A DNA stretch of 64,000 bases from Polydactylus sextarius (lineage: Eukaryota; Chordata; Actinopteri; Polynemidae), in contig CM028931.1 of NCBI GenBank assembly GCA_016801845.1, positions 8,042,087 to 8,106,086 of the forward strand, written 5' to 3'. The translations under genes and the position numbers were made by a program. Under the pieces are notes generated by a model. That model was not told the origin of the DNA. It made no database searches and worked only from the letters and a program-made list of their open reading frames with translations. Below, piece after piece: positions 12,583 through 25,800 of the stretch (positions are counted from its first letter, which is position 1; the number at the start of each line of letters is the position of its first letter).

Positions 12583-12600
12583 AGTTTGATTTATTGCTGA

Positions 12601-13369
12601 CATCTTTAACCGGCCTCTCTCCCGTATGTGTTTAATTTTGGCGACTTTTTTTTCTTCTCATTTTGGTTCAAATTGTCTTTGTCAGGTGCAGGTGACAGAC
12701 TTTATGATGCTGTTTTTCTACCGTTTATAACCTTTGTCAATCATATGACACAAGCTGGTGCCACAAAACCCGAGAAGAATATAAGTTTTCACGCATGATC
12801 TGTCCTTTTAAAACTGTTTTATATGTTCTGATTTGACCTGTTAACTATTACTAGAATGTACCACACCTACCGGCAATACATTAACACCACATAACATCAG
12901 TTATTTGTTTATGAACGCTTATGTTTTTGCAGTTTCCTCTTAGTACACGTCCCAAAATTAATATAATAATATCTCAGCATAAACTATATACTGTTTTTTC
13001 AGTGTTTTTTATGATTATTTAAGTTGATGGTAGAAATCTTTCAAAAGGCATTGAAAGCAAGTTATTGAAAGTGCTTGAATGTTTACATCTGTGTCAGCGA
13101 ATTGAGCCTGGAAAGTCCTTGAGCCCTTGATCAATTTGATGTTGATGCTGAGTTAAAACAATAGTCAGGTGCTGGTGTGATTCAGATAGTTTGTGCTTGC
13201 TTTATTGCACAATTATTTATCATTTCTACACTGATATAAACCTCAAAAAGTGTTTATACTTCATGTATTAACTGCTATCGTTGTTTTGTTGAATATAATC
13301 TCAGGAGAAGTCCAGTAAATCCATTTTTTTTTCCCACTGTCAGATAAAATCACTGGTCTGTACATGTTC
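12601..13369. other. pcnx1-lgmn spacer
   Basis: AT-rich intergenic DNA. I see no gene. A fragment at about 13060-13150 (TGGAAAGTCCTTGA context) recurs at about 14930-15065 in lgmn intron 3 and is probably a dispersed repeat. Confidence 0.6.
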
Positions 13370-13377
13370 GGTTGCAG

Positions 13378-13520
13378 TCATGTGCTTTTCACGACCACAT
13401 GACTTGTTTACAGTGAAGCCCCGCCCACCGCGCTTTCTGATTGGCTGCCGCCGGAGCATTCCAGTCAACGATTTTTCCCGACGTCACGTATAAATGTCCC
13501 GGTGAAGCTTCTGCGGAGCG
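13378..13520 (+). promoter_or_regulatory. lgmn: lgmn core promoter
   Basis: TATAAA at 13489-13494 is preceded by a CRE-like GACGTCACGT (13480-13489) and an inverted CCAAT box (ATTGG, 13440-13444). Two E-box-like CATGTG/CACATG motifs lie near 13380 and 13396. Transcription would start near 13520. TFEB-type regulation of lysosomal genes uses CACGTG/CATGTG-like sites, so these motifs are compatible with lysosomal co-regulation; that is inference. Confidence 0.65.
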
Positions 13521-13573
13521 AGGATGACCGAGTAGTCGCAACGGAAAACAACACAACTAAACTAAATAAACAG
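13520..13573 (+). other. lgmn: lgmn non-coding exon 1
   Basis: The putative 5' UTR exon ends at a good donor (AACAG/GTAACT, 13573/13574) and joins an acceptor at 13907. It holds a possible 3-codon upstream ORF, ATG ACC GAG TAG at 13524-13535, very close to the predicted start site, so its inclusion in the mRNA is uncertain. Confidence 0.55.
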
Positions 13574-13915
13574 GTAACTAACTATGTGCAACTTGAACCG
13601 GCGGCGTTTAATTTCACTGTTTAATTTAGTAGGAATGAATTTCGCGCTTTTGTGTTTTTTTTTTTTCCATATTCTCTGTTTATTGTTTTTTACACTCGCT
13701 CGGTTTTGTTAGCTTGTTGTGCTAGTAGCTAGCACCGTTACCGACACTTGATACTTGATAGTCGTCATGTGACTTCCAGACCGTCAGGTGGCATGTTTGT
13801 GTATATATATTTTTTTTCTACCATGTTTGGTTCCTCTTTAACAGTCGAGTCTTTCAAGCTAACTGAGATTTATCTGGTTGCGTTGCCCGTGAGCAGTTCC
13901 CCCACAGAAGACGAC

Positions 13916-16900
13916 ATGAGTCGGTCCGTCCTCTTCACCCTGCTCGCTCTCGGGTTCGGGCTGGTCTGCGCGCTCCCCTTCTCGGATACGGATGCCAGGA
14001 AACACTGGGTGGTGATCGTAGCTGGCTCCAACGGCTGGTACAACTACAGACACCAGGTGAGAGGAGAAACTGCCCACTGTGTCACCCGTTCATGTTGTCT
14101 CTTTAATCCACATCTACGTTTTGATAATATCTGATTTTACCCCCCTCCCTTCTTCATTACCCCCTCTGTTTACAGTGTGTGTTTTCCTGATTGTGTTACT
14201 GTTATTCCTCTCTCTCAGGCTGATGCTTGCCACGCATACCAGATCGTCCACAAAAATGGCATCCCTGACGAGCAGATCGTGGTCATGATGTACGATGACT
14301 TGGCTCACAATGAAGAGTGAGTTGACTTTTTTTTTTTTTTCTTGTTTCTTGTGCTTTGTCATCCTGACTCAAAACTGATCTTTGTGATACGGTCACTGCT
14401 TCTTCTTCTTTCCCCCGCAGAAAGCGTAAAAAAAACCAAAACAAAACCGTATTTTACTCGTGTTCCACGTTGAACCTTTGTTTCTTCCTGTTTGCAGGCG
14501 AATAAACTATGTAAACAAACGTTATTAGTAGATATAAAACACTAATTATATAGTTTTATAACAACTTTATTACTACAGTGTTTAGGGATGTGCAAAATTG
14601 GCCTTTTGCCGATATTGTCTGGTTCCGATATCGACCGATGCCGATATATGTTCAGGCGTTTTTCGCCAAAACACACACACAACACTTGTGTTGTTGTTTG
14701 TTGCGGTTTGATGAGGTTATCATCAATCGCGCACATTCTGCGAAACCCAGGCGATTCTTTACAGATATTACACAATTATGCAGATATCGGGTCAATGATA
14801 TCGGTCGGCCGATATCATCGGACACCACCGGCAGCGTGCGTCTTCATATTGTTCATATTGTAAGTGGGTCCCAGGGTCTTTCTGTGAGGGTCTGAGTCTG
14901 TCTGAGTGAATAGATACACTTTGAAAGTCTCGAAAATTTGCTGAGCTTTTAAAATTAGTTGCGAGAGTTTGACCTGCAAACGGGTCAGTGAATTGACCTG
15001 GAAAGTCCTTGAAAAGCCGCTGAATGTGACGTTCAAGGTGGCGTGAGAGTCCCGCCTGAGTTCAAAACAACAGCTCGTGTTGTTCAGACGGTCACTTCAG
15101 TCGTCAGAGCCAAAAACAGAATGTAAAAGTGAAACTTCTTTTTTTTTTTTTTTTCCCCCAGTTATCCAAAAAAAAACAAAAAAAAAAAACGACTAAACTG
15201 TAACGTTTCCATAAAAGTTAAAAAAACACATCAGCACTTGTTGCTGGAAAAGTCAGTAAAACTTTAGTTAAATATTAACGGTTAAATATTTAGTTTACTC
15301 ACCAGCACAGCTTTTCCTTCCATTGTTTACTCTGTTATCATAAGGAAATAGAAGCAAATACGTCGGCAGTTTGTGTTTATTAATAGGATTTTTTTTCTTT
15401 CCCTCATACTTTGGTTTTTTTCACTCGTTCGGGGGAATAAACACCTCGTCAGGTTGGCGTCCGCCCTCCGCCATGTTTGATTATTGTCTAATCGATCCAC
15501 AATAAGATCAGTCTTTCTTTCATATCGGCAGCAAAAGAAGAAGAAGAAGTCGCAGTAAACGAATTAACGGGCCGAGGTAACGAGACCCACTTAGAGGAGT
15601 CACAAGGAACTAATTTTAATGCTCCTTAGTTGTGTTAGCAGTTTGTTGTCTGGAAACAGGAGCTTCACAGATCCGCATCAGTTTATTGATCGATTATCGG
15701 CCGTAAAAAGTTTCTCCCGCGCCGACGCGACAGAGGTCAAGTTTTTAGGCTCTGATCGTTTTTTTTTTTGTTTTTTTTTACGTTATCAGCACGAGTCGGG
15801 TCGCGGTTAATAAGTAACTCGTGTTGTAACTCGGTTTATTGTTAAGTCGGCGGAAATCGGCCGGCGTTTCCTGAAAAAAGAAAATGCGACGCCGCAGGTT
15901 TTAAACAGGTCAGGTGACGACGGACTTCGTGCTCCGTCACCTGATCGGTGAATCACATCTCTTTAGTCATTGTGTCAAATATTTTCACTTCTCTCTGTGA
16001 ATCAGAATATATATACATATATATATTTTTTTTTAATCTATTTCCAGTAACCCCACCCCCGGGATATTGATCAACAGACCAAATGGCACAGACGTGTACA
16101 AGGGAGTTCCTAAAGACTACACCGGGAATGTGAGCGTTTCAGAGCAAATATTTGAAAATCGGAGCTGTTCAGTCGAACACGGTTTGTTTAAACGTGACTC
16201 TGTGTGTTTTGCTTTTCTTTTTTTCTCCCATCTTCCGCCAGGACGTGACCCCGCAAAACTTCCTGGCCGTGCTGAAGGGCGACTCCTCCAATATCAAAGG
16301 CGGCTCTGGAAAAGTGTTGAAGAGGTGAGTGTGTTGAGAGACGCCAACGCGACACGACGACGACGACGCAAACCAGGTTTATCAGGTTTGGAGTTTTTTT
16401 TTTTTTTTCCCTCCCTAACCTCGTTCTTCTCGTCCTGGCAGCGGGCCCAATGATCATGTGTTCGTCTACTTCACTGACCACGGAGCGCCTGGTATTCTGG
16501 CTTTCCCTAATGATGATGTGAGCACTTTTTTTTTTTTTTTTTCAACTTCCCGCTCGTCGTTAACGTTCACGTCTGTCATGCACCTCATGAGTAAGACGCA
16601 GCTAAACTAGGGGAAAAAAAAAAAAGGAACCGGACGCTGAACTTCTCATAAACGGTCCGATAATTGACTTTCGCAAGATCGTGTCATGTGATGTTTTTTT
16701 TTTTCAATTTCAATAAGACAGCCATGTTAGCCGGTTGCCATAGATACAGCAGCGTCGTCACACCTTGTAGCGCTTATGCTAACGTAAGATATCTAGCTGC
16801 CAAACCTCGCGTTAGCGTCATTAGCAAGTTAGCTCACTTGAGACAATTAAATGATATTGACCCAAAAAATAAAAGACAACTCCTCTATATGAGTGGGGGT

Positions 16901-19900
16901 TTTTTTTTTTTTTTTGGTTCGTTTTTAATCGTTAATTGTTGGGAATTTTTGTCTTTAACGATCGAGACAGGAACGGATCAGGGAAGCTCATCCGGGTCGG
17001 GATGGCGGCGCGATGTAACCGGCAGGCTAATGAGATGAGGACAATTTTAAAACGGCGAACGAAACGAGACAAACTTTTCACATTTTCACACCATAAAAGA
17101 GCAGAAAATGACAGAATCGCGTGACAAACAATAGAGATCAGTGCAATATCATCAAGTCGTTCAAGGAAAAAGGAACTGAGGTCAGGATGTGGGATAGTTT
17201 CACTATAAACCCAATAAGAGCTGCTGTTTTCTGTGAGTTTCCGTGTGAAATGATTTTTTTTCTTCTCTTTCATTCCAGCTCAGCGTCAAAGATCTCCAAG
17301 ACACCATCAAATACATGCACCAAAATAAGAAATACAAGAAGGTACGTGTCAGGTCTACGTGTACCAACACGTCCAACGTGGGTCGATGATTAAAAACCAG
17401 TCTATTGTGATGATTAAATGATTAAATCACAACTTGTTTTCCTTCCCTCACACACACACAGATGGTGTTCTACATCGAGGCCTGCGAGTCCGGGTCAATG
17501 ATGACCCACCTGCCCACTGACATCAACGGTGAGTTGAACTTCAGTCGCTTTGGAGCGAGCCCAAAAGATAACGGCGGCACGGATCAGTGACAATAAAAAA
17601 ATAAATAAATAAAATAAAACGTCACCACTAACAAACAACAGCCAAAAGAGCGAAACTCTTCCACTTAATCGGCGGCGCAAAGCGATTCGGTCCGAGGCCG
17701 ACGCCGCGGTTCGGTCGCGTCTCAGTTCTGCGTCCAACGCTAACCTCAGCGCCCACGTCTGCGGTGATTCACGAACAGGTTTCGACCTCACGCCCGAACC
17801 TCCTCGCTGTTCGGACCCGAGAGACGATCATCATTTCCAAACCGGCGTCGGTTTTTACATCCTCTTTTGTTTTTACACTCACAAACCCGAGTCTCACCGA
17901 CCTGTTGTTTAGAGGTCGAGGTGTTGACTTTGAAGTTTTTGTTTTTTTTTTACACCAAGGCAGAAGTGTGTAAAGAGTCGTGTTTTTTGGAAAATGACAA
18001 TAATCTTCCGCCGAACTCTTCGTGTTTTTCAGTTTACGCCACCACGGCGGCCAACGCTCACGAGTCCTCGTACGCCTGCTACTACGACGAGAAGAGGGAC
18101 ACGTACCTGGGAGACTGGTACAGCGTGAACTGGATGGAGGACTCTGACGTGGTGGGTGGTGTTTCCTGTGCTGCGTCTGCATAAGTTTTGAACACATTAG
18201 ATTTGATGAAAGCCAAAAGCTCAAGGTCACAATAACATCACAAAACACCTTTTTCCTCAGCTGGATAGATTAGGGATCGTCTTCAAATTTGGCGCAAATG
18301 TTCACTCAGACCCAAAACATGAACCGATTAGCGTTTCATAATCTTACAACGCCCTCAAGAGATGTTTTATGTTGGTTAAAGTAAATATCGAGTTTGACCG
18401 TCTTTTGGTTTTCACAGCTAAATAGTTAACAATGAAAGCAAATGGGGCAGCCAGCCAAACGTATCGAAATCGTCATTTTTTTAACCACTAATAAAGCTCA
18501 AAATATCACTTCACTCAGTATGAATAGGTTCCCTACAACTAAACCGCCCCTACACATAAATTAATGGTTAAAAAATGACGATTTAGATACATTCGGCTGG
18601 CTGCCCCATTTACTTTTATTGTTAACTGTTTGGTTGTGAAAACAAAAGAGGGTCAAACTCGTCAAACATACACCAAAGTAGTGATTTACTCGTTTTCCGT
18701 AACAACTGGTGATGAAGGGTGTTCCAGATCAGCAGATTCATCATTTTCCTCGCTCGCCGCGGACACATCGGCCTGTTTATTGTTCAGGAAAATGACGAAT
18801 TTGCTGATCTGGAACACGAAGAAAACGAAGCGTGAGCCTTTTTTTCTTTGTTTCTGTTCAGATGAAACAAACGACACGTTATCACATGTCAACTCGCGCG
18901 TTGCTCAACTTGCTATTTAGTCCATTAAAGCGTTCGTTTGTTGTTCCAAACACCTGCTGTGAACCGGGCAGGAAAAGGAAGTGGTGGAAGTTTCCAGCAG
19001 CAGTGAGTTGTTTGTCACCGGCAGAGTTAAACCTGTGTGGTTTTTCGTACAAAAGTCAAGAGCACCTGAGAGGCTGCAAGCGCGTCTCTGCGAACAGAAA
19101 CATTAAAAACAAACCCGCCGCACTCGCGTGTTCTCTTCGCTTCTGACATTAGAAAAACATTCGTGTGCGTGTGTCTTGATGTTTCCAGGAGGATCTGACT
19201 AAAGAGACTCTGCTGAAGCAGTTCAAGATCGTGAAGAGCCACACGAACACCAGCCACGTGCAGCAGTTCGGCAACAAGGTGATCTAATAGTTTGTCTTAT
19301 CAGTTGCCACAAAACTTACAGTGATGATGTAGGAAACTTGAGTGCACTTGAGTTTTTAATTCGTTTCATTTCTACCATCCGCGCAGACTTTGGCCCACAT
19401 GAAGGTGATGGAGTTCCAGGGTAACCCCAAAGCAGAAAGCTCGCCACAGAAACTGCAGCCCATTATGGATCCGCATCTGACCCCGAGCCCCGACGTCCCC
19501 CTGGCCATCCTGAAGAGGAAGCTGATGGCGTCCAATGACATCGGAACTGCCAGAGGCCTGTTGATGGAGATCAACGCCCACCTCAAGGTTAGGGTTCGGT
19601 AAATTTGGAAAAATATTTCCCGAACTTTTCGGGGGTCAATAAGTCACAAGCGAAACGCTACAAAAACACAAACGACGTGGTTAGACCGCGACCCACGACC
19701 ACGTTTTCACCCAAACCGGCTGTTCTCCGTCCTCTCCGTCCTCCATAGGGTCTCTATTAACACCAAAAATAATTAATCAAATATTTAATAAGGGACCGCA
19801 TCACGAGTGTGCAACACCAAAAAATAATTAATCTGGATTGGATAAAAGTCACTTTGTCATAATTTTATATATGTTTTTAATCGCGTTCAGATCAGGCAGG

Positions 19901-20066
19901 TGATGGCCGAGACCATGTACCAGGTGGTGGCGAAGGTGACGGGCGACAAGCTGAAGGCTGACGAGGTCTACAACGAACGGGCCGACCTGTCGCAGCACCA
20001 GTGCTACCAGGCGGCAGTGAGCCACTACAAACACACCTGCTTCAACTGGCACAGGGCGGAGGTAGA

Positions 20067-20101
<35 letters not shown>

Positions 20102-22986
20102 CAGGGGTTGTCCTGAGTCTGCACTGACGGTAACAGTTGATTAGTCAGAGTAGTTTCAGGCTTCGTTTGTATCTAATGGTTGAAACTCGCATGTCATGAG
20201 TCTGCTTCTGCTTTAAGAACAAAAGGGGAAACACCACATGTGTTTCACACACACACACACACACACACACGCTTCACAGAAACACACGTCACATCACCTT
20301 AATTTAACTTTTTGCGCCCAGTGACAGCGAGCACATTTGCATCCGTCCATTTTGCTCGTCCCAGCCTGACAAATCGCAGCTTTCGATCAACGCCCATAAG
20401 TGATTATGTAAGGCTGCTTCTTCTTCTTCTTCTTCTTTTTTTTTTTTCTCTCCACGGGAGCCGCAGACCACAACTCATACACTTGCTTAAGTTTAATTAA
20501 CCAAAAAAAAAAAAAATACGTCAGGAGGCCTGAAATTAAAAGGAACCAGGTTTATTTCAGGGACATATTTTTAAATTCCAAAGTGAATTCAATAAAATTA
20601 AAGCGTTAAATTCATTAGTTAAAGTAGTGTTTCCTCTGTGGAGAGAGGCTGTCCTGTCAAACACCCCCTGAAGAGATATTTAACGTTGGTTGAAGTAATA
20701 TCCAGTTTGACCATCTTTTGTTTTCACAACCAAATAGTTAACAATGGAAGTAAATGGGGCAGCCAGCCAAACGTATCTAAATCGTCATTTTTTTAACCAC
20801 TAATAAAGCTCAAAATATCACTTCACTTCAGCAGTAGCATTAGCATTAGTCACATTAGCTTAGTTAATGTACTGAGAGTTTATTAACATTACCCAACGTC
20901 TTGTTTTCATAACGACTGGTGATGAAGGGTGTTCCGGATCAGCAGATTCATCAATTTCCCGAATAACTGGCCAACGTGAAGAATGATGAATCTGCTGATC
21001 TGGAACACCCTTCATCATCAGTTGTTATGAAAACGGGACTACTAGAAAACAAGAATACTAAGTTATCAGTACTTCAGTTTATGTGATAAAGTGATATTTT
21101 GAGCTTTTTTTAGTGGTTAAAAATGACAATTTAGATACATTTGGCTGGCTGCCCCATTTACTTTTATTGTTAACTGTTTGGTTGTGAAAACAAAAGACGG
21201 TCAAACTCTTTATTACTTCAACCAACGTAAAATATCTCTTCAGGGGTGTTTAATAAGTGAAGCTCCTGTATCAGAAAATGGTTGAGGCAGGTAAATAAGG
21301 TGTCGTGTTGTTGCTCCTCATCAAAGAGACTTTATCCGTCACAAGATCAGACAAAGTGACAAAGTGAAATAAGATAAAACGCTGTATGACACTGAGGAAC
21401 CAGAAAAGGAAGTTGTATTTGCATGTTGTGTCTCATGAGAAATTCTCTGACATACATATAAACTCACATGACCTTATGTTTTCCCAGGTACTTTTCACGC
21501 AGCTGTACGTGTCTTTGTTTAGAAAAGTGTTTCTCTTCTCTCTGGAAGCGTTTGACATTTCAGATTCCACAGATAAGGGCACTTTCACACGCGCCGTAAA
21601 AGACAGTGACGACACACTCGTGACGCCTTCTGTTTTTTTTTTTTTTTTTCCTGTTTCAGTATGAATACGCCTTGAGACATCTGTACGCTCTGGTGAACCT
21701 GTGTGAGAGAGGATATTCTGCAGACAGGTACGCTCCGCTTCACGCTTAATAAAGACTTTTACATATGTTTTCATCTTTTCTCCTTCACTTGACTCGTGCA
21801 TTTTTATACATTAGTTGGTTTTGATCTTTTTTTTTAATGAAGTTTCTTCTTGGTAAAATAAAAGGAAAATATACTTTTAAAGACAAGTTCATTGCACGTT
21901 TTTTTTTTTTTTTTTTGTGACCATTTTTAAAGATAAACTAACACCGTTTTGACCGTCTTTTGTTTTCACAACCAAAAAGTTAACAATGAAAGTAAATGGG
22001 GCAGCCAGCCAAACGTATCTAAATTGTCTTTTTTGTTTTTTTTTTTAAACAAAATAAAGCTCAAAATATCACTTCACTTCAGTGCAGTAGCATGAATAGG
22101 GTCCCGACACATAAACTGAAGTACTGATTAATTATAAGTTAGTTATTTTTTTTAATGGTAATGAAGGGTGTTCCAGATCAGCAGATTCATCATTTTCTTG
22201 AACAACTGGCGGATGTGTTCGTGAAGAATGAAAAAAATGATGAATCTGCTGATCTGAAACACCCTTACTGTTTGTTCCAGATCAGCAGTGAAGTGAAGTG
22301 ATATTTTGAGCTTTATTAGTGGTTAAAAAATGACAATTTCGATACGTTTGGCTGGCTGCCCCATTCACTTTCATTGTTAACTGTTTGGTTGTGAAAACAA
22401 AAGACGGTCAAACTCAATATTACTTCAACCAAGGTAAAATATCTTTTGAGGGGAGTGTGGACAGTCACTTTAAGTTGGACATCAGCAAGAAAAAGAGGAG
22501 AATAAAGTTACTAATATTGTAAAACTGCATCTAAACATATTAGAATAATTCTATTTTTTTACTTTAAAGCTGATGATAGTTGAAACGACATTACAAAGAC
22601 GCAGTGATCCATCATGTCATGGTCAGAACAATAAATAAAACATTAATTAGATTAGATTATTTAGACTCTGACCAGCTGTTTTCACCGTATGAATGAAGCT
22701 GTGGTTCACGGATCAACCTCCATTAACGTAGAACTGGATTTAACAGCTGGACAGTGTCCAGACCACTAAAAGACACTTTAATGCCAATGTAAATAACAGA
22801 GCCATGTTGTAAAGTGTAGTCTTAACAATCCATTAGACTTTTAAGTCATTTATCAAGAAAACAACAGGCTCCAGTTTCGCCGCTCGAAGAACTCGAGCAA
22901 CTTTTACTTTTTAACTATTAATCATCATTTCATTCCTCTCTTGCAGCATCCTGCTCGCCATGGACTCCGTTTGTCTCGCCAACTAA
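13916..22986 (+). CDS. lgmn: lgmn, legumain (asparaginyl endopeptidase, C13 family), 432 aa, complete
   Basis: Lysosomal/secreted cysteine protease that cleaves after Asn and is made as a zymogen. Coding exons: 13916-14056, 14219-14316, 16048-16129, 16242-16324, 16442-16517, 17279-17341, 17462-17528, 18033-18151, 19189-19278, 19387-19587, 19891-20061, 21660-21727, 22947-22986 (TAA). They sum to 1299 nt with every phase consistent; human legumain has 433 aa. Residues 1-19 form a hydrophobic signal peptide. The active site is intact: Asn43 (GSNGWYN), His148 (YFTDHGAPG) and Cys189 (YIEACESGSM). The C-terminal prodomain ends MDSVCLAN. Residues 119-121 read KGD where mammals have RGD, a motif linked to integrin binding. 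The start ATG follows the acceptor by 8 bases and is the only one giving a signal peptide. Introns 9, 12 and 13 carry fold-back elements. Confidence 0.97.
14583..14835. repeat. MITE-like element with CCGATATC inverted motifs (lgmn intron 3)
   Basis: It starts near GGGATGTGCAAAATTGGCC and ends near GGCCGATATCATCGG. CCGATATCG-type sequence occurs at both ends. The pattern resembles fish non-autonomous hAT-type elements; the assignment is tentative. Confidence 0.5.
18373..18665. repeat. Fold-back element A, copy 1 (short form)
   Basis: The arms carry AAATGGGGCAGCCAGCCAAA (near 18440) and the complement GGCTGGCTGCCCCATTTAC (near 18597), with GACCGTCTTTT and its complement outside. It lies in lgmn intron 9, between exons 18033-18151 and 19189-19278. 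A separate smaller palindrome around GTTCCAGATCAGCAGATTC follows at about 18700-18830. Confidence 0.85.
20068..20100. repeat. (CA)n microsatellite in lgmn intron 12
   Basis: A CA run starting 7 bases after the exon 12 donor. A second CA run lies at about 20247-20270. Confidence 0.95.
20666..21252. repeat. Fold-back element A, copy 2 (full form with nested palindrome)
   Basis: Terminal inverted repeats include GAAGAGATATTTAACGTTGG and its near complement at the right end (CGTAAAATATCTCTTCAGGG). The GGGGCAGCCAGCC arms are internal to these, and a central palindrome around GATCAGCAGATTCATCA forms the core. It lies in lgmn intron 12. No coding potential. Confidence 0.88.
21945..22445. repeat. 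Fold-back element A, copy 3
   Basis: Same arms and central GATCAGCAGATTC palindrome, in lgmn intron 13. It is followed directly by repeat F (22447-22845); the same A-F order recurs at 58690-59560. Confidence 0.88.
22447..22845 (+). repeat. Repeat F, copy 1
   Basis: About 400 bp nearly identical to 59165-59560. Shared stretches include TTGAAACGACATTACAAAGA and GGATCAACCTCCATTAACGT. It follows a fold-back A copy in both places, so A plus F may be one element of about 0.9 kb. Confidence 0.8.
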
Positions 22987-23463
22987 AAAAACAAACAAAC
23001 AACAACAACAACAACAACAAAAAAAGAATCCATTAAAGTCTACGAATCGGACTACTTCCTGGAGCGTCGAGATGCCGACGTTTCTGTTTTGCACAGTTCA
23101 TGGATCAATCTGACGTGGAGTTGACGCCGTGGCGTCATCAACACAATATAACACTTTGACTAAGCCTGTGATGGTTTTTTTTTGTGATTGATGATTTTTT
23201 TCTTATTTGCTTTTAAACGATGAATTGTTTTATGGATGACTACTGCACTGTGAAGCGAATGACGTGTTTTTTTTTTTTTTTTTAACCGCCTCTGATCTTT
23301 CTAAACGCGCGTCCGATAAGACGACGATATCACGGAAATCCTGTTAATCTCGTTGTTCTCGCTCTCGGAAAGAAAAAAAAAAAAAAGAAAAAGAAATGGA
23401 CGCCACGAAATACTGAATGTTTGTTGAACCTCAGGAGACTCTGTTGTAACACGGGGTTCTTGA

Positions 23464-23469
23464 AATAAA
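23464..23469 (+). terminator. lgmn: Poly(A) signal of lgmn
   Basis: AATAAA lies about 480 bases after the lgmn stop, with another AATAAA about 14 bases downstream and a T-run about 45 bases further on. Confidence 0.65.
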
Positions 23470-23509
23470 ATCTGAAAATAAAAAAACTGTCGAAAAGTGA
23501 TTTGTACTT

Positions 23510-25294
23510 GTGACTTTTTTTTTTTTTTAGCCCTTCACCGTAACAGAACTCTATTTCTTTTCATAAAAGGATTTTGAATAATATTTAATATCTGACTCAT
23601 GCTTTGGCATCTTCTTCTTCGTGGATAAATATTAAAGTAGATATCAGATATTTGTATGACAACACTGAGATATTTTGTTCATGATTATTTTCGGATGGAT
23701 GGCTAGAGTCCTCGTGACAGATTAAACAAAATCAAAGTACAGAATGTTGCATTAAACATCCTGAAATAATGAAACTACGACATCTAGTGGCATAAACTTA
23801 AAACTACACATTAAAAAAGTATGAATGTACATAACTATGACTGGTATATATAACTTTATTCCATTGGTTGAAGTAATATCGAGTTTGACCGTCTTTTGTT
23901 TTCACAACCAAAAAGTTAACAATGAAAGTAAATGGGGCAGCCAGCCAAATGTATCTAAATTGTCATGTTTTAACCACTAATAAAGTTTAAAATATCACTT
24001 CACTTCAACAGTAGCATGAATAGGGTCCCTACACATAAACTGAACTACTGATAATTTTGTTTTTTTTATAAATGGTAATAAAGGATCAGCAGATTCATCA
24101 TTTTCTTGAACAACAGGTCGATGTGTTTGTGAAGAATAAAAAAAATGATGAATCTGCTGACCTGGAACACCTTTACTGTTGTTCCAGATCAGCAGTGAAG
24201 TGAAGTGATATTTTGAGCTTTATTAGGGGTAAAAAAAAAAAAAGACAATTTAGATACGTTTAGCTGGCTGCCCCATTTACTTTCATTGTTAACTATCTGA
24301 TTGTAAAAACAAAAGACGGTCAAACTTGATATTACTTCAACCAACATATATATGTATGTTAAATTGTTGTTGTTATATGTTAAATTATTATATTATATAT
24401 TATAATATTATTATGAATTATAAAGTACATAAATACCTATTGATTATTAAATATAAGTATCATCATATAATTGTTGTTGTTTTGATGACATTGTGGGAAA
24501 ATCGGCGTAATCACAACATGATTTTTTTTTTTTTTTGACCCATCTAACAATAACTTTAATCACTGTATTAAGTTATATTTTGTTCACTGACTGTTTATTT
24601 AACGCTTCGTAACTCTTTGTGTTGAGCCGGTGTTGTGGATGAGTCGGTCTCTCCAGCAGGATGGTCCCGTTCTTTGAGGTCCTTAGCTTGTTTTTAACAT
24701 GACTGAGGGGGAAAATGGCAGTTTCGATTTTTAAAAAAATATACAGCATATTTCAATTTTAAATTAAATTAGTAAAATTATTTGACTAATATAACAATTA
24801 TTGTAGTGTTTTGTTTATGAAATGTAATTGTTTTAAAGAAATTAATATGAATTTTGATCAGGCATAAAACTCCGCTACCTAAAGGCGCGGAGGGCGGTCC
24901 TGGTAGGGAGGCGGCCTTGTTTCGGTAACTGCCCACCGCTTTAATAAAGCAGGAAGACCAACCTGACCGAAACTCGTCTCTGTGACATGAAAACACGACA
25001 TAACAGAGAGAAGCTTTACCACCGGGTGAATTACATCGACAGGAGGACCCGGTAACGGCCGCGTTAATCACCGGTTGACTCTGTATATCACAAAACACCG
25101 CTGAGAACGAGGCGGGGTTAATATAGCTCGCGGAGTTAGCTTGTTTGCTAACTTCACCGTCGGTCCCGGGTCGTGATCCTCTCGCAGCTGCTTTGATTGC
25201 GCAAAACCGGAGTAACCGACTCTTTTTTTTTTTGTGTGTGTGTGTGTGTTTGTTTTGTTTATTTTCTCATCTCCGTTAACGTTAACGTTTCGAC
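23510..25294. other. lgmn-chp1 spacer and chp1 5' region
   Basis: No gene is visible. The stretch holds one fold-back element (23868-24345), AT-rich sequence, and then more GC-rich sequence (about 24880-25200) leading to chp1, where its promoter and 5' UTR should lie. No TATA box is obvious. A (GT)n run sits at 25232-25249. Confidence 0.55.
23868..24345. repeat. Fold-back element A, copy 4
   Basis: Same inverted arms (AAATGGGGCAGCCAGCCAAA; GGCTGCCCCATTTACTTTC) and central palindrome. It lies downstream of the lgmn poly(A) site. Confidence 0.85.
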
Positions 25295-25731
25295 ATGGGA
25301 TCCAGAGCGTCCACGTTACTCCGAGAGGAAGAGATTGAAGAAATTAAGAAGGAGACCGGCTGTAAGTTTATTTATTGAGGCTCAAAAACACCAGTTTACA
25401 CCATCATCGGTGATGACACAGTCACTGTTCTTTAAAAAAAAAAAAAAAAAAAATATCGGGAAATTGCGTTTATATGTGTGACTTTAATCCCTTTTGTCTC
25501 AGCTTGTGACGGAGGAATTTAATGTCGTAAATGGCAAAAAAAAAAAAAAAAAAAAACTGAACAGTTTGTACTTTATTTATTTATTTATTTATTTTTGTTC
25601 CTGCTCAAAAACGCGTTATAATCCACATTACGCACGGTAGTAATTGTGTAATTAAGTGTACCTAATAAAATGAGACGTGTTTTTAATTGATAATTACCTC
25701 ATGATCTCATGATCACATTAATGGATTTTAA

Positions 25732-25800
<69 letters not shown>

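Larger units (their letters stand above)
11258..12600 (+). other. pcnx1: pcnx1 3' UTR
   Basis: This non-coding stretch follows the pcnx1 stop and runs to the poly(A) signals. It holds a short CA run (11282-11300), a T20/(CT)n tract (11821-11870), an A22 run near 12008 and a (TA)n tract (about 12318-12364). I see no open frame that looks conserved. The 3' end is inferred from the two AATAAA motifs; the transcript itself is not visible. Confidence 0.7.

Noticed and set aside
19356..19586. Minus-strand open frames opposite lgmn exon 11
   Set aside because: They mirror the coding exon on the other strand and have no family match.
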